Source of the DNA: Henricia sp. BOLD:AAB3569
Taxonomy: Eukaryota > Echinodermata > Asteroidea > Spinulosida > Echinasteridae
Assembly: GCA_037783545.1 (NCBI GenBank)
Contig: JBBELK010000111.1
Coordinates: forward strand, 558,001 to 622,000
DNA length: 64,000 bases
Reading direction: 5' to 3'
Part shown: positions 11,183-21,702 of the stretch, one piece after another
Layout: each line of letters begins with the position of its first letter
How positions within the stretch are numbered: the stretch's first letter is position 1
The notes under the pieces: generated by a model
What the model was told of the DNA's origin: nothing
Database searches by the model: none
What the model saw: the letters and a program-made list of their open reading frames with translations, nothing else
Made by a program: the position numbers and the translations under genes

Positions 11183-13281
11183 TAATGATGATAAACTCCT
11201 AAGGGTTGGTGATATTCACCGTGCTTAATTTGTGCACTGCATGCAATATGAATTCAAGTAACCTGTACGTAGTCGGCGTGACGGCATGTCCGCCATTTTT
11301 AAATCTCCGTTTCCACACGTACGTCCTACGCGGTAATTCTACCGCCAATGTCCTAAAAAAGATTGGTCATAGCTCGAAATTTACAAACGCAAATTGACTT
11401 CAAGTTGTATTTTTATAATTCACAAGGATATCATTATTCCGATTCCATGAAGTTTGTGTTGAAACTCGCTCGATATTTTCTGAGAAGACCGCTTTTCTGT
11501 AACCTGATGCCTTCTAGTCTGCGGTTTTCGCTGGTGGTGAACAGTGGCCTTGGGATATCGGGTTACAACTCATTATCATAAACCGCAATCCTTGCGGACT
11601 GATACAGCCAAACCACTGCTAAAACGATCTAATTTTCTTTAGCTTTGATATTCCTGCTGGATTTTTCTTCAGAAAAAACGCAAATTCCACGAAAATATGG
11701 ATTCTTAAGGACAATGTGTTTTGATGACGTCATCAAATTGTTTGTAAACATGATAATTAGAGATCGATTTTGCTGGACTACTTCTTGAATTTGCAAACGC
11801 AAACCATACTGAAAGGCGGTAAAAAGGAACGACTAGGGGTCAGAGTTCGTGCGTCTATATTATTTACTTTGAAACTAAATCGAAATTTTGGCACTTTTTC
11901 GTATTTTTTAAGATTTTTGCAATTAATTAATTACGAGTAGGTGGTGTGATTTTAAAACCGGCCTTTGCCACTGGTATAAATTTTAATTGCGTCATTTGTT
12001 TTTTATATGAAAAGAAATATCTTGACCATTTTATCCCGCCACAAACCAATGCGATGACGTCAAAGAAACGTTTCTTTCATTCATAAATCTCAGGGGTGTA
12101 ATTGAGCGCGGTCCCATGGGAACGACTCGCTTAACCGCAGAAGGGCGCCCTCTGTTGGCGGAATTTAGAAAGTGTGGGAAATTCAAAATATGATTGACGT
12201 ACGCGCGCAGCGGCCCGTGATTAATACCATAGGGTTTTAGGAAACTTGCGGTTATATTTCATGTTTTAGATCACGCTTATGCTTAACAATTTAGAAGATT
12301 TTGGCGTTTTTAGATCGTTGATTCCAAATCTCCGGCATGTTTTGTGCTACACGCTGCGTTTCGTGTGCATTGTTTCGACCATGTTTGCGTGATCGCAGTG
12401 TGCTCAGACCGCGTATTCTTTTCCACCTTTAGAGGTCTAAAGTTAATGATAATTTCTGTGACACATAAGAAATGGTTATCGTACTATTTTAGGCACTTTT
12501 AAAAACCATTATTTTATCACACATTATTTTTTATTCTAAAGTAAGATTCGATTCAGTACGCACTATTTTATCTTACGACCAAAGTACTGTTGAACCTACG
12601 CGCGGGTTTTCCCGCGGATTGATATTATCTCCGGAAGTTACAGTGATCAGGCGAAGACGTAGTCTTACTGCAGTCGCTTTATGCTAGTTTTTGTCCAATT
12701 GTCTGATAGTGTTATAATCGCCTTATTTAAAGTTTGTTTCCTTTCTTAAAGTTTTGATGGTCAAGATTGAATGTGACATTCAAAAATTATTTAGAAACAA
12801 TGACACAGGACACGATCAGCTCAAGATTGTCTAACTTTACAATATTTTCCCAGCTGTAATAACGGACTTTCTAGAGTACAATATCATTTAAACTTAGATG
12901 AAAACTGATTTAGAAAATCAAGATGCTTACGAATAGGGATAATAGATCCATCTTTGTCATGTTGTTTATTAGTTTATCTAAATGACTTAACACTTGTGTA
13001 TTTTACTGAGACAAGTTTTGTATTGTTTCACTTGTTTACAGGAATCATTACACAGTTGTTGAATGTATACCAAGTTACTCCAGTACAGCTCAAATGCTAC
13101 TAGTTACGTCAATACAACACAATTTAAAGCTAAAACTGACGTCATTCCTGTGTGGTTATTGCAGCAACGTGTCTTACGTTAGGACTTACGATCTCACTTC
13201 AGAACACCAGCATTAAGGCATAGGATGCGCCTAGCCCGTGGCCTACCCAACGCGCGCACGGTCATATATCAAAATGATGGA
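11183..13281. other. Intergenic, no gene recognised
   Basis: AT-rich DNA with scattered stop codons in all frames. The only item picked out is a CTCF-like motif at 12143-12161. No exon, repeat array or TIR element could be supported. Confidence 0.5.
12143..12161 (-). promoter_or_regulatory. CTCF-like motif
   Basis: The minus strand reads CCGCCAACAGAGGGCGCCC, which matches the CTCF core CCASYAGRKGGCRS except at one position. A similar word occurs at 17505. CTCF is present in most bilaterians, so a site is possible, but occupancy is unknown. Confidence 0.3.
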
Positions 13282-13374
13282 CACATTATTATTATTATTA
13301 TTATTAAATTTTTGACACAGTCAAGGGTCGTGAACAAGACCTTACGGTCCGTATAAAATCACTCCCCGGATAAA

Positions 13375-13800
13375 AAGATAAAATATTAAAAATATTAAAA
13401 AGAAATCCCAGATAAAAGATAAAAGGAATTAAAACACAATGTAAAATATTAGGGCCTACCGGTATACTACAACTATATGAGAAAATAAAAGAAAGTACGA
13501 AATATAGTAATGTATTGATAAAATAACGTTGCTCCCTGGGAATATGGTAAAAGGTATGCTAAAACACAACAACAACAAGCAGCAAACAAGCAGCAAAAAA
13601 GATAAAAGATAAAAAAGAAATCCCAAATAAAAAGATAAAAGGAATTAAAACACAATGTAAAACATTATACTACAACTATGAGAAAATAAAAGAAAGTACG
13701 AATATAGTAATGTATTGATAAAATAACGTTGCTCCCCGGGAATATGGTAAAAGGTATGCTAAAACACAACAACAACAACAACAACAACAACAAGCAGCAA
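13375..13800. repeat. Duplicated block in the LINE 3' UTR
   Basis: Two similar blocks of about 200 bp (13375-13600 and 13608-13800) share AGAAAGTACGAA, GTAATGTATTGATAAAATAA and GGGAATATGGTAAAAGGTAT. Both end in a CAACAA microsatellite. This is an internal duplication of the LINE tail. Confidence 0.75.
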
Positions 13801-13986
13801 ACATAATAACAAGGTATTAATAAAAAGGTACAACAATAACAACAACACCATCATTTAGTGGATTTAATTAAAACAAATATGAATGAAAGTTACATGGTAA
13901 AATGAGTTTGAAGGGACGATTTAAAGCTCTTTAAAGAGGGATTCTGGAAAAGCAAATCTGGCAGGTTATTCCAATCTCTAGCTGTT

Positions 13987-14514
13987 CTAACAAAAAAAAG
14001 AATATTTAAAGGAGTCCGTTTTAGCGAAGGGGATAGTTAATTTTAAGCTATGATCATATCTACCGATTCGTGACGCTGGAGTAAATTTGTTAAGAGAGTC
14101 GATATTAGTAACATTATTAAGAATTTTGTAGCAGAGCACAATGCGAAATATTTTTCTCCTTGTTTGTAGACTAGTCCAGCCGAGTCGAGTTAGTAGTGTA
14201 TCATAGCTTGAGTCCCAGTCTCTATACATGAATCTAACACACTGATTTTGGATTCGCTCAATAATATCCGAGTGGCTCTGTCTGTACGGGTCCCAAACTG
14301 TGCAACAAAAGTCTACACGGGATATAATTAAAGAAGTGTATAGTTTCTTAAAAACATTGCTGGGGCAGTTAGGAATCGATCTCTTTATCATCCCTATAAT
14401 TTTACTGCACTTCGTGTAAGTTTCTTGACAGTGATCGTGCCAGTTAAGTTTATCGTTGACAGTGACACCCAGGTATTTTTCAGCTGTGACGTTAATCAAT
14501 TTACTCTCATTCAT
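13987..14514 (-). pseudogene. LINE ORF2 C-terminal domain
   Basis: 175 codons containing EKYLGVTVNDKLNWHDHC, KKLYTSLIISRVDFCCTVWD and IQNQCVRFMYRDW. These are the typical thumb/C-terminal words of jockey- and CR1-group ORF2 proteins. The segment continues from the YADD-bearing part after a short broken stretch (14515-14621). Its stop lies near the 3' UTR. Confidence 0.8.
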
Positions 14515-14621
14515 GCGGTAATCATAAATTTTGTTTGTGCGTTTACGAGAAATCTTTAGAACCTTACATGTATTAATATTAAAATTAAGTTTCCAACAAC
14601 TGGACCAATTGTAAAGTGAAT

Positions 14622-15260
14622 TTAGATCGGTCTACAAAACGTCACAATCATTGAATGCAGAATGCAGTCATCTGCGTATAGACGAAGTGTAGAGAAAATG
14701 TTGTGAGAGATATCATTGATAAAACATAGAAAGAGAATGGGACCAAGAATTGTGCCTTGGGGTACGCCGGACGTTACACTGCGCCATGACGAAAATTTTC
14801 CGTTGACGGCGACTCTTTGTGTTCTGTCTGTTAAGAAACTCATAATCCAATTTACAGACGTGCCAAGGCCATATTTAACAAGTTTTGATCGAAGAAGATC
14901 ATGACGCACCGAGGCCTGCATCTAAATAACTAGTCCAGTCGTGGATAGCATCGATTAATTGTGTTTCACAAGATCGTTGGGTCCTAAAACCATGCTGATT
15001 TTCATCAAGAATATTATTTGTATCAAGGTGCGTCATGACTCTCTCACAAACAATTTTCTCGAGAGTCTTACTAACAATAGATGTAAGTGAAATGGGCCTG
15101 TAATTACTAGCTTCATTCCGCTTGCCTTTCTTAAACAATGGGAAAATATTAGCTCTCCTCCAGTCATCAGGCACATTTCCCGTTCTGAGAGAAGCATTAA
15201 ACAATTTGGCCAAGGATGGCGCTAGATATGCTGCTCCTTCTTTAAGGATTCTGGGAGCAA
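14622..15260 (-). pseudogene. LINE reverse transcriptase, deleted
   Basis: The fingers part reads PDDWRRANIFPLFKKGKRNE, NYRPISLTS and LDENQHGFRTQRSCETQL. The later part reads SVRHDLLRSKLVKYG, SGVPQGTILGP and LRLYADDCILH. The second catalytic box (YADD) is present, but the first (the F-x-D-x-x-KAFD block expected between DWTSYLDAG and RHDLLRSKL) is missing. An internal deletion near 14905-14920 therefore removed a catalytic aspartate and shifted the frame. The enzyme would have reverse-transcribed LINE RNA at the nick site. Confidence 0.8.
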
Positions 15261-15261
15261 T

Positions 15262-16095
15262 TCAATCAGGTCCTTGCGCTTTGCTGACATCAATGTGCTT
15301 TAGTAATTTATAGACCTCGAGTGGGGTACACTCAATGTCAGGCATGGTAACAATCCCGGGCACAGGATGCGGATCGGAAATATCAATACTGGGTTGAGTG
15401 TTAAAAACAGAAACGAATTGGTTGTTTAATGCTTCTGCCATCATTCCTGGATCTGTAGTGTTTTGATCATTAACATTCAAACAATTTACTGCCGAATTGT
15501 CATTTTTGTGAGCCCTGACATAATTCCAAAATTTCTTTGGATTATTATCAATATTGAGTACCATGCTATTAATATAATCTTTGTAGCTATTCTTGATTTC
15601 ACGTTTTACTTGCCGCCTGACCTCTTTATATTTTTCCCAGTGCTGAACTGTATTTGAACGTTTAGCGGTTTTAAAACACCTATTACGCTTTCTCATTAAT
15701 AACTTAATTTTACCTGTGATCCAAGGAGAGGGCTTATGGGTGCCACCTAATGTCTTGTGTGGAATGCTGGAGTCAGCAATATCTAGCAGTAAATGTTTCC
15801 ATGTTAACCAAGACTTTTTGATATCATTTTCCTGAACTGCATCAATTAGCTTGGCACTCGCGTCTCCCAGGTCACTTCTAAATTTACTAAAATCAGCTTT
15901 TGAATAAAAATAAACCTTTCTTTGTTCCCGGGGAGCTCGCTTAATTTGGCAATTACATTCAAAAACAATAGCGTCATGATCACTTATGCCAGGAATGACG
16001 TCAATGTTTGAGATACTAGAGGGTTGGGTAGAAAAAAGAAGATCTAAAATATTACTAGATGTTTCGGATGTTCTTGTGGGTTCATTGATGTGCAA
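15262..16095 (-). pseudogene. LINE endonuclease C-terminus and linker
   Basis: 277 codons. The first part has LDLLFSTQPSSIS and PGISDHDAIVFE, the conserved SDH end of an APE-type endonuclease. It is followed by the basic linker (WITGKIKLLMRKRNR) and VYKLLKHIDVSKAQGPD, which is the entry to the reverse transcriptase. The frame then stops at a TGA, after which the same frame continues with IAPRILKEGAAYL, so the stop looks like a point change in an otherwise continuous reading frame. The N-terminal half of the endonuclease is absent because of the 5' truncation. Confidence 0.8.
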
Positions 16096-17504
16096 AGGAA
16101 ACCGAGCAAAGTTGGGCTAGGCCTAGTGAAACTTAATAATTTCTGCAAGCCTTGGTCTACTCTATAACGTATCCTTAGCTTAGTAGGGCCTATTTTAACT
16201 AGCTAAGTTACGCTATGACTGTTTCCCAAAAGACCAATCAGTGTGTTATGTTTTAATTTGTGTCTTTTGGCTCTTTTAATTATAGTCCAGATGAATAATG
16301 CAAATGACAGTTTGAGTTTACAAGCAGTAGATCCTGCATGACTGGCTGAAAACCAACAATGTGCCTTATCATCATTCCTGGAAGAAATTGCAGCTTTTTC
16401 CAAATTAACTTGTTATAATAGTTGAATCTTGAAAAAGAAGAAGAAAGAGTTCGGACCCAAATTTGTCCTTGTTATAAGCATTATTAACAGTGCTCTTATA
16501 ATCAGTGTTAGACTATTTGTATGTAGTTTTCTCGACACAGGCCCTCAATTAATCACCGTTTTTAAGAATTTACCAATCGATAGTACCATTAACTATGCAT
16601 GTATAGATGCTCTAAAAATCACTCCATCTTAAGCTTCCATGTTATGGTACAGTCAAAACTCTGATAAGAGAACTGCTCATTGAACATTCTGCTCATAATG
16701 AAGAAAATTTCCTATTCTTCATCGTGTTCATTCCTAATTATTCATAAAGCTTGACTATGCAAGTTGTGGAACACTAAAAAATACAGCTAGTACATGAAAT
16801 TTTGTTTTGGCCATGGACAAATGAGTGTAAATAAAAAGGCCAAGTGAAACAAGATAACTTGAAGCCGCACGACACTGAGTTTATTCATTGGCAAATCTGA
16901 AAATACAGATGTCAAAACTGTCAAAACTGTCAAAGAACTTTACATGTGAACTTCCAGAAACCACGGGAAAGAATTCATAACTTGACCATATTGTTTTAGA
17001 CCTTGGAAAGAATTCCATACTCGGCCCGTCACATTTTCTAAAGTGCAAATGAAAAAACAAGTTTTGGAGGGGAAAAAGGTGAAGATTTTACGAGGAAAAA
17101 CTAAGAAATCTTCCGAGATGTCTTATACGTTTAGTGCAGGAGGGTTTATGTGACGTCCGACTCGTAAATTCTTTCCAAAATATTAATGGTTAAATTATCA
17201 ATTCTTACCCTATCGGACTTTAAAAACGTGCGTGAACGAATCAGCATTTTTTGAAGTACGACGTTTTTCACGTATGCTAGGCAAAACAATAACGAAAACG
17301 GATCAAAATCTGCCACAAACAGACCAAAAGTTGTTCTTATACAATAGAAAATTATCCTATTTCCAAAACCACGTACAATATTGGTCGTCAAGTTATCTCT
17401 AAACAAACAGTCAAACAGATGAAGTTTTGATAAGCATTTTAATACAACAACGTACACGCTACGGTAACCGTCTGCCATTTTTAGATGCGTTTACCCAAAT
17501 GACA

Positions 17505-17524
17505 GGGCGCCCTCTAGCGACAGG
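17505..17524 (-). promoter_or_regulatory. CTCF-like motif
   Basis: The minus strand reads CCTGTCGCTAGAGGGCGCCC. Its GCTAGAGGGCGC core matches the CTCF consensus and its upstream part matches less well. It is one of four related words in the window (5091, 12143, 17505, 39731), all on the same strand. Confidence 0.3.
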
Positions 17525-17572
17525 TATAGTATCCGCCATACCTCAAAAAGGCTTATGGCGACTGTCTTGCGG

Positions 17573-17732
17573 TGAGCTGGCTTTCTCTCTTGGCATACCT
17601 CACACGGGATAATATCTTTCCCAAAGTACAACAGCAACAATCGTATGCATGGTGACTGCTTGCAGTGTGGGACAATTATTATCGGCACATGGCGAGCTGG
17701 CTTTCTCTCTTGGCAGACCTCACGCGGGATAA
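17573..17732. repeat. Direct repeat, about 40 bp, period 120
   Basis: GAGCTGGCTTTCTCTCTTGG followed by CA(T/G)ACCTCAC(A/G)CGGGATAA occurs at 17573 and again at 17693. The intervening 80 bp are not duplicated. Confidence 0.7.
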
Positions 17733-19595
17733 AAATTATCAAAAACTAGAAAAATCAATATACGTTGTCCGTCAGTGCGGGATAAATAAAGGCACAGGCT
17801 CATCAGCAATGCGCGCTCTCGAAATTCGTGCGACGAAATACGCAGCTCAATAGCAACACAAATCCAGACGCATGCAACTGCGTTAATTTTCTCCTCATAA
17901 GTTTCACCTTGTTTTATACTTATAAGTGACTGTGTGTTTATTTTTGCATTTTCAACCAAACGTAACCAAAGTCATTGAACTTTGCTGATTAAAATCGACT
18001 ATTTAAAACAAAAAAAACTGAATAAACAATTTACGAAACATTCATCATAATAACGTGCAGCCTTCTACCACTGAAAATTAGCCGTTGACATTGCCATTAA
18101 GAAATCTTTGAATTTAAGCAAAAAAGGTGAACAAAAATTGTTCACTTTGAGAATACATGCTGTTTTTAGTAAAAACCATGTGGCTTTGAGAGACTCCTCG
18201 GGCCTTTCAACATTAAATTTACAAAAATTTTATAAGGGCATTTTGAAATTTTGTTAAATCTGCCCAACAATTTATTACTTCAAACATTGTGTACAAAGCA
18301 TGTGATGATATACTGAGTGAAATTAGTAGTTTTTAAGAAAGCGGGTAGTTCTTTACTCAGATTCAACTCCTAAATTTCGGGTTTTTTTCTATCATATCTG
18401 AACTAACTGATGCTTGCAAGTCATTTTAGGGAAAAATAGTAGTGGATAACCTCTCTGAAATCGTTTAGCACTTTTTTTTTTACCAAAGCCAATAATATGA
18501 TAAGCATGGCATAATATTGAGGAAGAAAAACTAATTCCCAGTCGTTTTCTTCCTCCATGCGTAAAGCGATGACCATGCAGAAAATGTCGTAAGAAAATCT
18601 CTAAATGCCAGTCTTTGATGGCCTTTGAAGTTTCTGATTGCCAACTTAGAACGAAATGCTTCGTCTTCACTGGCTGCCCGACCATCACACCCGACCGTAC
18701 TGCGCGTTGCTCAAGTTTTGCATGCAGGCCGCGGCGGACGGCCGGGCAAGCCAGTGCAAAAAGCAAGATAGCTTTGTCCGTGGACAATGTGTGTTTGCCT
18801 TGCATTGTTTGCCTGCTGATCGATCGATCAGCGGGTAGGCTTAAGTGCTAGCAACTCAGCGACTCGCGACATGCACTGTCGGTCCAGTGTGTATGTACTC
18901 TGGGTACCAGACCGACACAGAGCTGCAGTGAATTATGGAAATTAGATGACGTCACGCATTTCAATGTCTATGTACGTCGTGCATCGCGCGCCAAAAGGCA
19001 GTCTTGCCGAAATACTATACATGTACATGTACCGTTTACTATTTGTTGTATATGTGGACTGGAAACTAGTCTAATATTACAGCTCGCCTTGTTGCTCTTG
19101 TAACTTCCGGTTTTAATGTGTTTATTTTTTTCCGGCCGGTTTTCGCCAAAACGGAACATGTCCTTTACATGCGGGTATGCAGATCATGAACATTAACTGT
19201 TCCAATCAAATACCGCATAGCGCCCAGGTTTATGAATAATTTACTTTTAGTTGACCAATCGTAAGATTTCTAAATAGCATGTGATGACGTTAACATGCAT
19301 GCATATAATGGCATTCACCGCGTTGTGACATGGAGTTCTTGACAGAAACAACTTTTCACCTCTTTTAACTACTTGCAGCGTCCGTAATGCTTAAATTTTG
19401 GGAGAAAGTGGTCGTAATTTGACAGCATTACCTCAATAATTCGTGTGGCTTTTAATACTACCTCAGGATTGACGATTTACACCATCAATAACAAACCGTT
19501 AATAACTTTACATATTTGAATATGTGTATATGTTAATTGTGCTCGACATATCTAGTTAGGATGGCTTAATTCTCACACAAATCTGACAAGCATAC

Positions 19596-19889
19596 CTGCT
19601 GTGTTGTAAAGATGTACAATCTCGTGCGTGATGGGTTCCCATGTTGGTCTATGATGCTCTGAAGACCCTCAAAGTTGTCCCGATCAAGTAACTGTTGGAA
19701 AACTCCAATCCCATCGATATGGAAGTCTGAAAGATTCCCCTGAGCATTTTTTCCTTGGGGAAAGAAAACATCGACCCCTTTCACCTCAAGGGATTCGTAC
19801 GTCGCATCCACATCAACGGTGACAAAACGGGTTCCTCCTCCCTTTGCATATATTCGCCCTTTATAAGCATTGCACCGTTTTGGGCTTGG
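19596..19889 (-). other. Exon-like open segment, unidentified
   Basis: One minus-strand frame stays open for about 98 codons and reads like protein (RFVTVDVDATYESLEVKG, then DVFFPQGKNAQG and LQSIIDQHGNPSRTRLYIF). It ends at a good splice donor (CAG|GTATGC at 19595). A strong acceptor (TTTTTTCACTTGCAG) ends at 19909, but from there a different frame is open, so either the acceptor lies elsewhere or the exon is damaged. No partner exon was found. The product is not recognised. Confidence 0.35.
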
Positions 19890-20131
19890 CTATGGATGCA
19901 ACTGGTTTCTGCAAGTGAAAAAAATATATGTTTATAGAAGATATGTTTATAGAGAGCACTAGATTTGCAGCTTATAGGTGGGACATGATGTGACACGTTA
20001 ATCGCTAGCTCTGCTTGAATCGCCTAGAATTATCTCCTGAAATGTCCATCTCGTTGTTATTTGGTAATATTTCTGCTACAAATACCTTGCTTTTACAAAC
20101 GTGACATTTTGGAGGAATTTTATAATCCGCA

Positions 20132-21004
20132 ATGCCCCCCAAAAAGGACAAAAACAAGGCTTCAGTTGCAGCAGAAAATCAGACTAGTGGTCTTCGCGCG
20201 CGTACCGTGTCAGATGACCGGCAGCCAACCAGAAGATCGCCCAGCCCGTCACCGGACAATGAACTGTCTTGCTTACGGCGGGAAATCAAGACCATGGCCT
20301 CTGATCTAAATTTTCAGCTGGATCGAGTCATCAAAAACCAGCAGGATTTGCTCACCATAATTGAAACAATTGAGGCTAATAACAACGAGATGGAAAAGTC
20401 AATAAACTTTACTAGTGAGGCGGTGGATGAACTAAAACGGGAAAATAAATCGCTGGTTGACGGGACATCGAAAACATCGAAGCAAGTAGAGGCTGCTCTG
20501 AACCGTATTCATCAACTAGAGGAAGTGTGTTTACAGCAAGAAAGGTACTCTAGAAGCTTCAACCTAAGGGTCGGTGGTGTACCGGAAACTTTGAATGAGG
20601 CCCCCGAAGTTTCGTACGAAAAAGTAAGGGAAATCTTTACAACGAAATTCGATACGCCCAACATTGAAATAGAAAACGCACACCGAACTGGTCGCTCGCC
20701 AATGACTGTATCGGAAATGACGGCCAAACTTCGCCATATTCTGGTCAAATTCCTATACCGGACTGAGCGGCTGGAGGTACTCAAACAAGCCAAAAGGGTC
20801 CTTAGCAACTCGGCCATGTTCATCATACAAGACCTACCGGCAGTGGACGTTGCTAAAAAGAGAGCACTGCGCGACGTCATGAAAAGAGCCTACGAATCTG
20901 GGGGTCGACCGGTGTTCCGTAATGGCAGCCTTTACATCAACGGCAAGAAATACATCCCACCCACTGACGCAATCCTGAGAAAGAGAAGTCAACACGATAG
21001 TTAG
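20132..21004 (+). CDS. LINE ORF1-like protein (coiled coil plus RRM-type)
   Basis: 290 codons from ATG 20132. A basic, Ser/Pro-rich head (to about residue 45) is followed by a long coiled coil (about 55-140, heptads in LDRVIKNQQDLLTIIETIE and KQVEAALNRIHQLEEV). Next comes an RRM-like domain beginning RSFNLRVGGVPE and a C-terminal domain with ENAHRTGR and RPVFRNGSLYINGKKY. This is the architecture of L1-type ORF1p (Transposase_22), a trimeric RNA chaperone of the retrotransposition particle. The ORF is intact, but no ORF2 follows directly: what follows is a block that is repeated in inverted orientation at 22803-23357. Confidence 0.8.
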   Translation: MPPKKDKNKASVAAENQTSGLRARTVSDDRQPTRRSPSPSPDNELSCLRREIKTMASDLNFQLDRVIKNQQDLLTIIETIEANNNEMEKSINFTSEAVDELKRENKSLVDGTSKTSKQVEAALNRIHQLEEVCLQQERYSRSFNLRVGGVPETLNEAPEVSYEKVREIFTTKFDTPNIEIENAHRTGRSPMTVSEMTAKLRHILVKFLYRTERLEVLKQAKRVLSNSAMFIIQDLPAVDVAKKRALRDVMKRAYESGGRPVFRNGSLYINGKKYIPPTDAILRKRSQHDS

Positions 21005-21702
21005 CTCCATACGTTTACACGCAAAAAACTTAGAAAACCGTCTCTTTTAGATGGTGTTTTTTGAAGAATTTTGTTGTTCCAAAAAGCCAGAGATATGCCC
21101 AGTAGCTGCGTGGTTGCATGTTTTACCAGACACTATGAAAAAAAAGAGCAGAAAGATTTTCTTTTCTATTACCAAGAGAGAGAAAAATGAGTCGCTCATT
21201 CTATAACTTGTACGGCCGATGTCCAAACACGTGGAAACTACGCCGCAGTGGACCGTACACAGACCGCTGTGAATGCCATTCGTTCCGTGACAAAACCACC
21301 CGTCGCAATGCACCAGTATTTACTTCAAAAGAGAGTCACTGTGAGCCACAATTTCATTGTTTTTTCACAAAACAGGTAATAGTAGATTGCTGTCATATTA
21401 CATGAAGTGTTTTTCACGTTTGTATTTTGAATTACAAGGACAAAATAGCATGGTAAACATTCACTTCGTGTATTTTCCATTCAATACTGCACAGATTCCT
21501 ATACCGGACTGAGCGGCTGGAGGTACTCAAACAAGCCAAAAGGGTCCTTAGCAACTCGGCCATGTTCATCATACAAGACCTACCGGCAGTGGACGTTGCT
21601 AAAAAGAGAGCACTGCGCGACGTCATGAAAAGAGCCTACGAATCTGGGGGTCGACCGGTGTTCCGTAATGGCAGCCTTTACATCAACGGCAAGAAATACA
21701 TC
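20749..21702 (+). repeat. Direct duplication of ORF1 3' segment (2 x 208 bp)
   Basis: 20749-20956, inside ORF1, recurs almost unchanged at 21495-21702 (from ATTCCTATACCGGACTGAGC to AAGAAATACATC). The second copy is joined abruptly to a reverse-transcriptase fragment. The spacing implies a 746-bp tandem duplication whose second unit is truncated. Confidence 0.85.

Larger units (their letters stand above)
13285..16098 (-). mobile_element. Non-LTR retrotransposon (jockey/CR1-like), 5'-truncated
   Basis: Read on the minus strand, the element starts inside the endonuclease domain near 16098, continues through reverse transcriptase and a C-terminal domain to about 13987, has a 3' UTR of about 0.7 kb, and ends in an (ATT)n tail at 13285-13306 (AAT repeats on the coding strand). 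The 5' truncation and simple-repeat tail are normal for LINE insertion. The coding frame is interrupted several times, so the copy is dead. Confidence 0.85.
16099..19595. other. Intergenic; small repeats only
   Basis: No convincing gene. Decayed copies of the 8306-8476 MITE ends occur at 16493-16517 (CTCTTATAATCAGTGTTAG) and 16650-16673 (TACAGTCAAAACTCTGATAA). Direct repeats lie at 17573-17732. A 110-codon minus-strand ORF (17146-17478) begins with a good context (AAAATGG) but resembles nothing and has no supporting neighbour. A perfect palindromic GATCGATCGATC lies at about 18818. Confidence 0.45.

Noticed and set aside
17146-17478. 110-codon minus-strand ORF with a good AUG context
   Set aside because: Composition is not convincingly protein-like, with no recognised domain, splice partner or neighbour. 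Kept only as a note in the intergenic entry.
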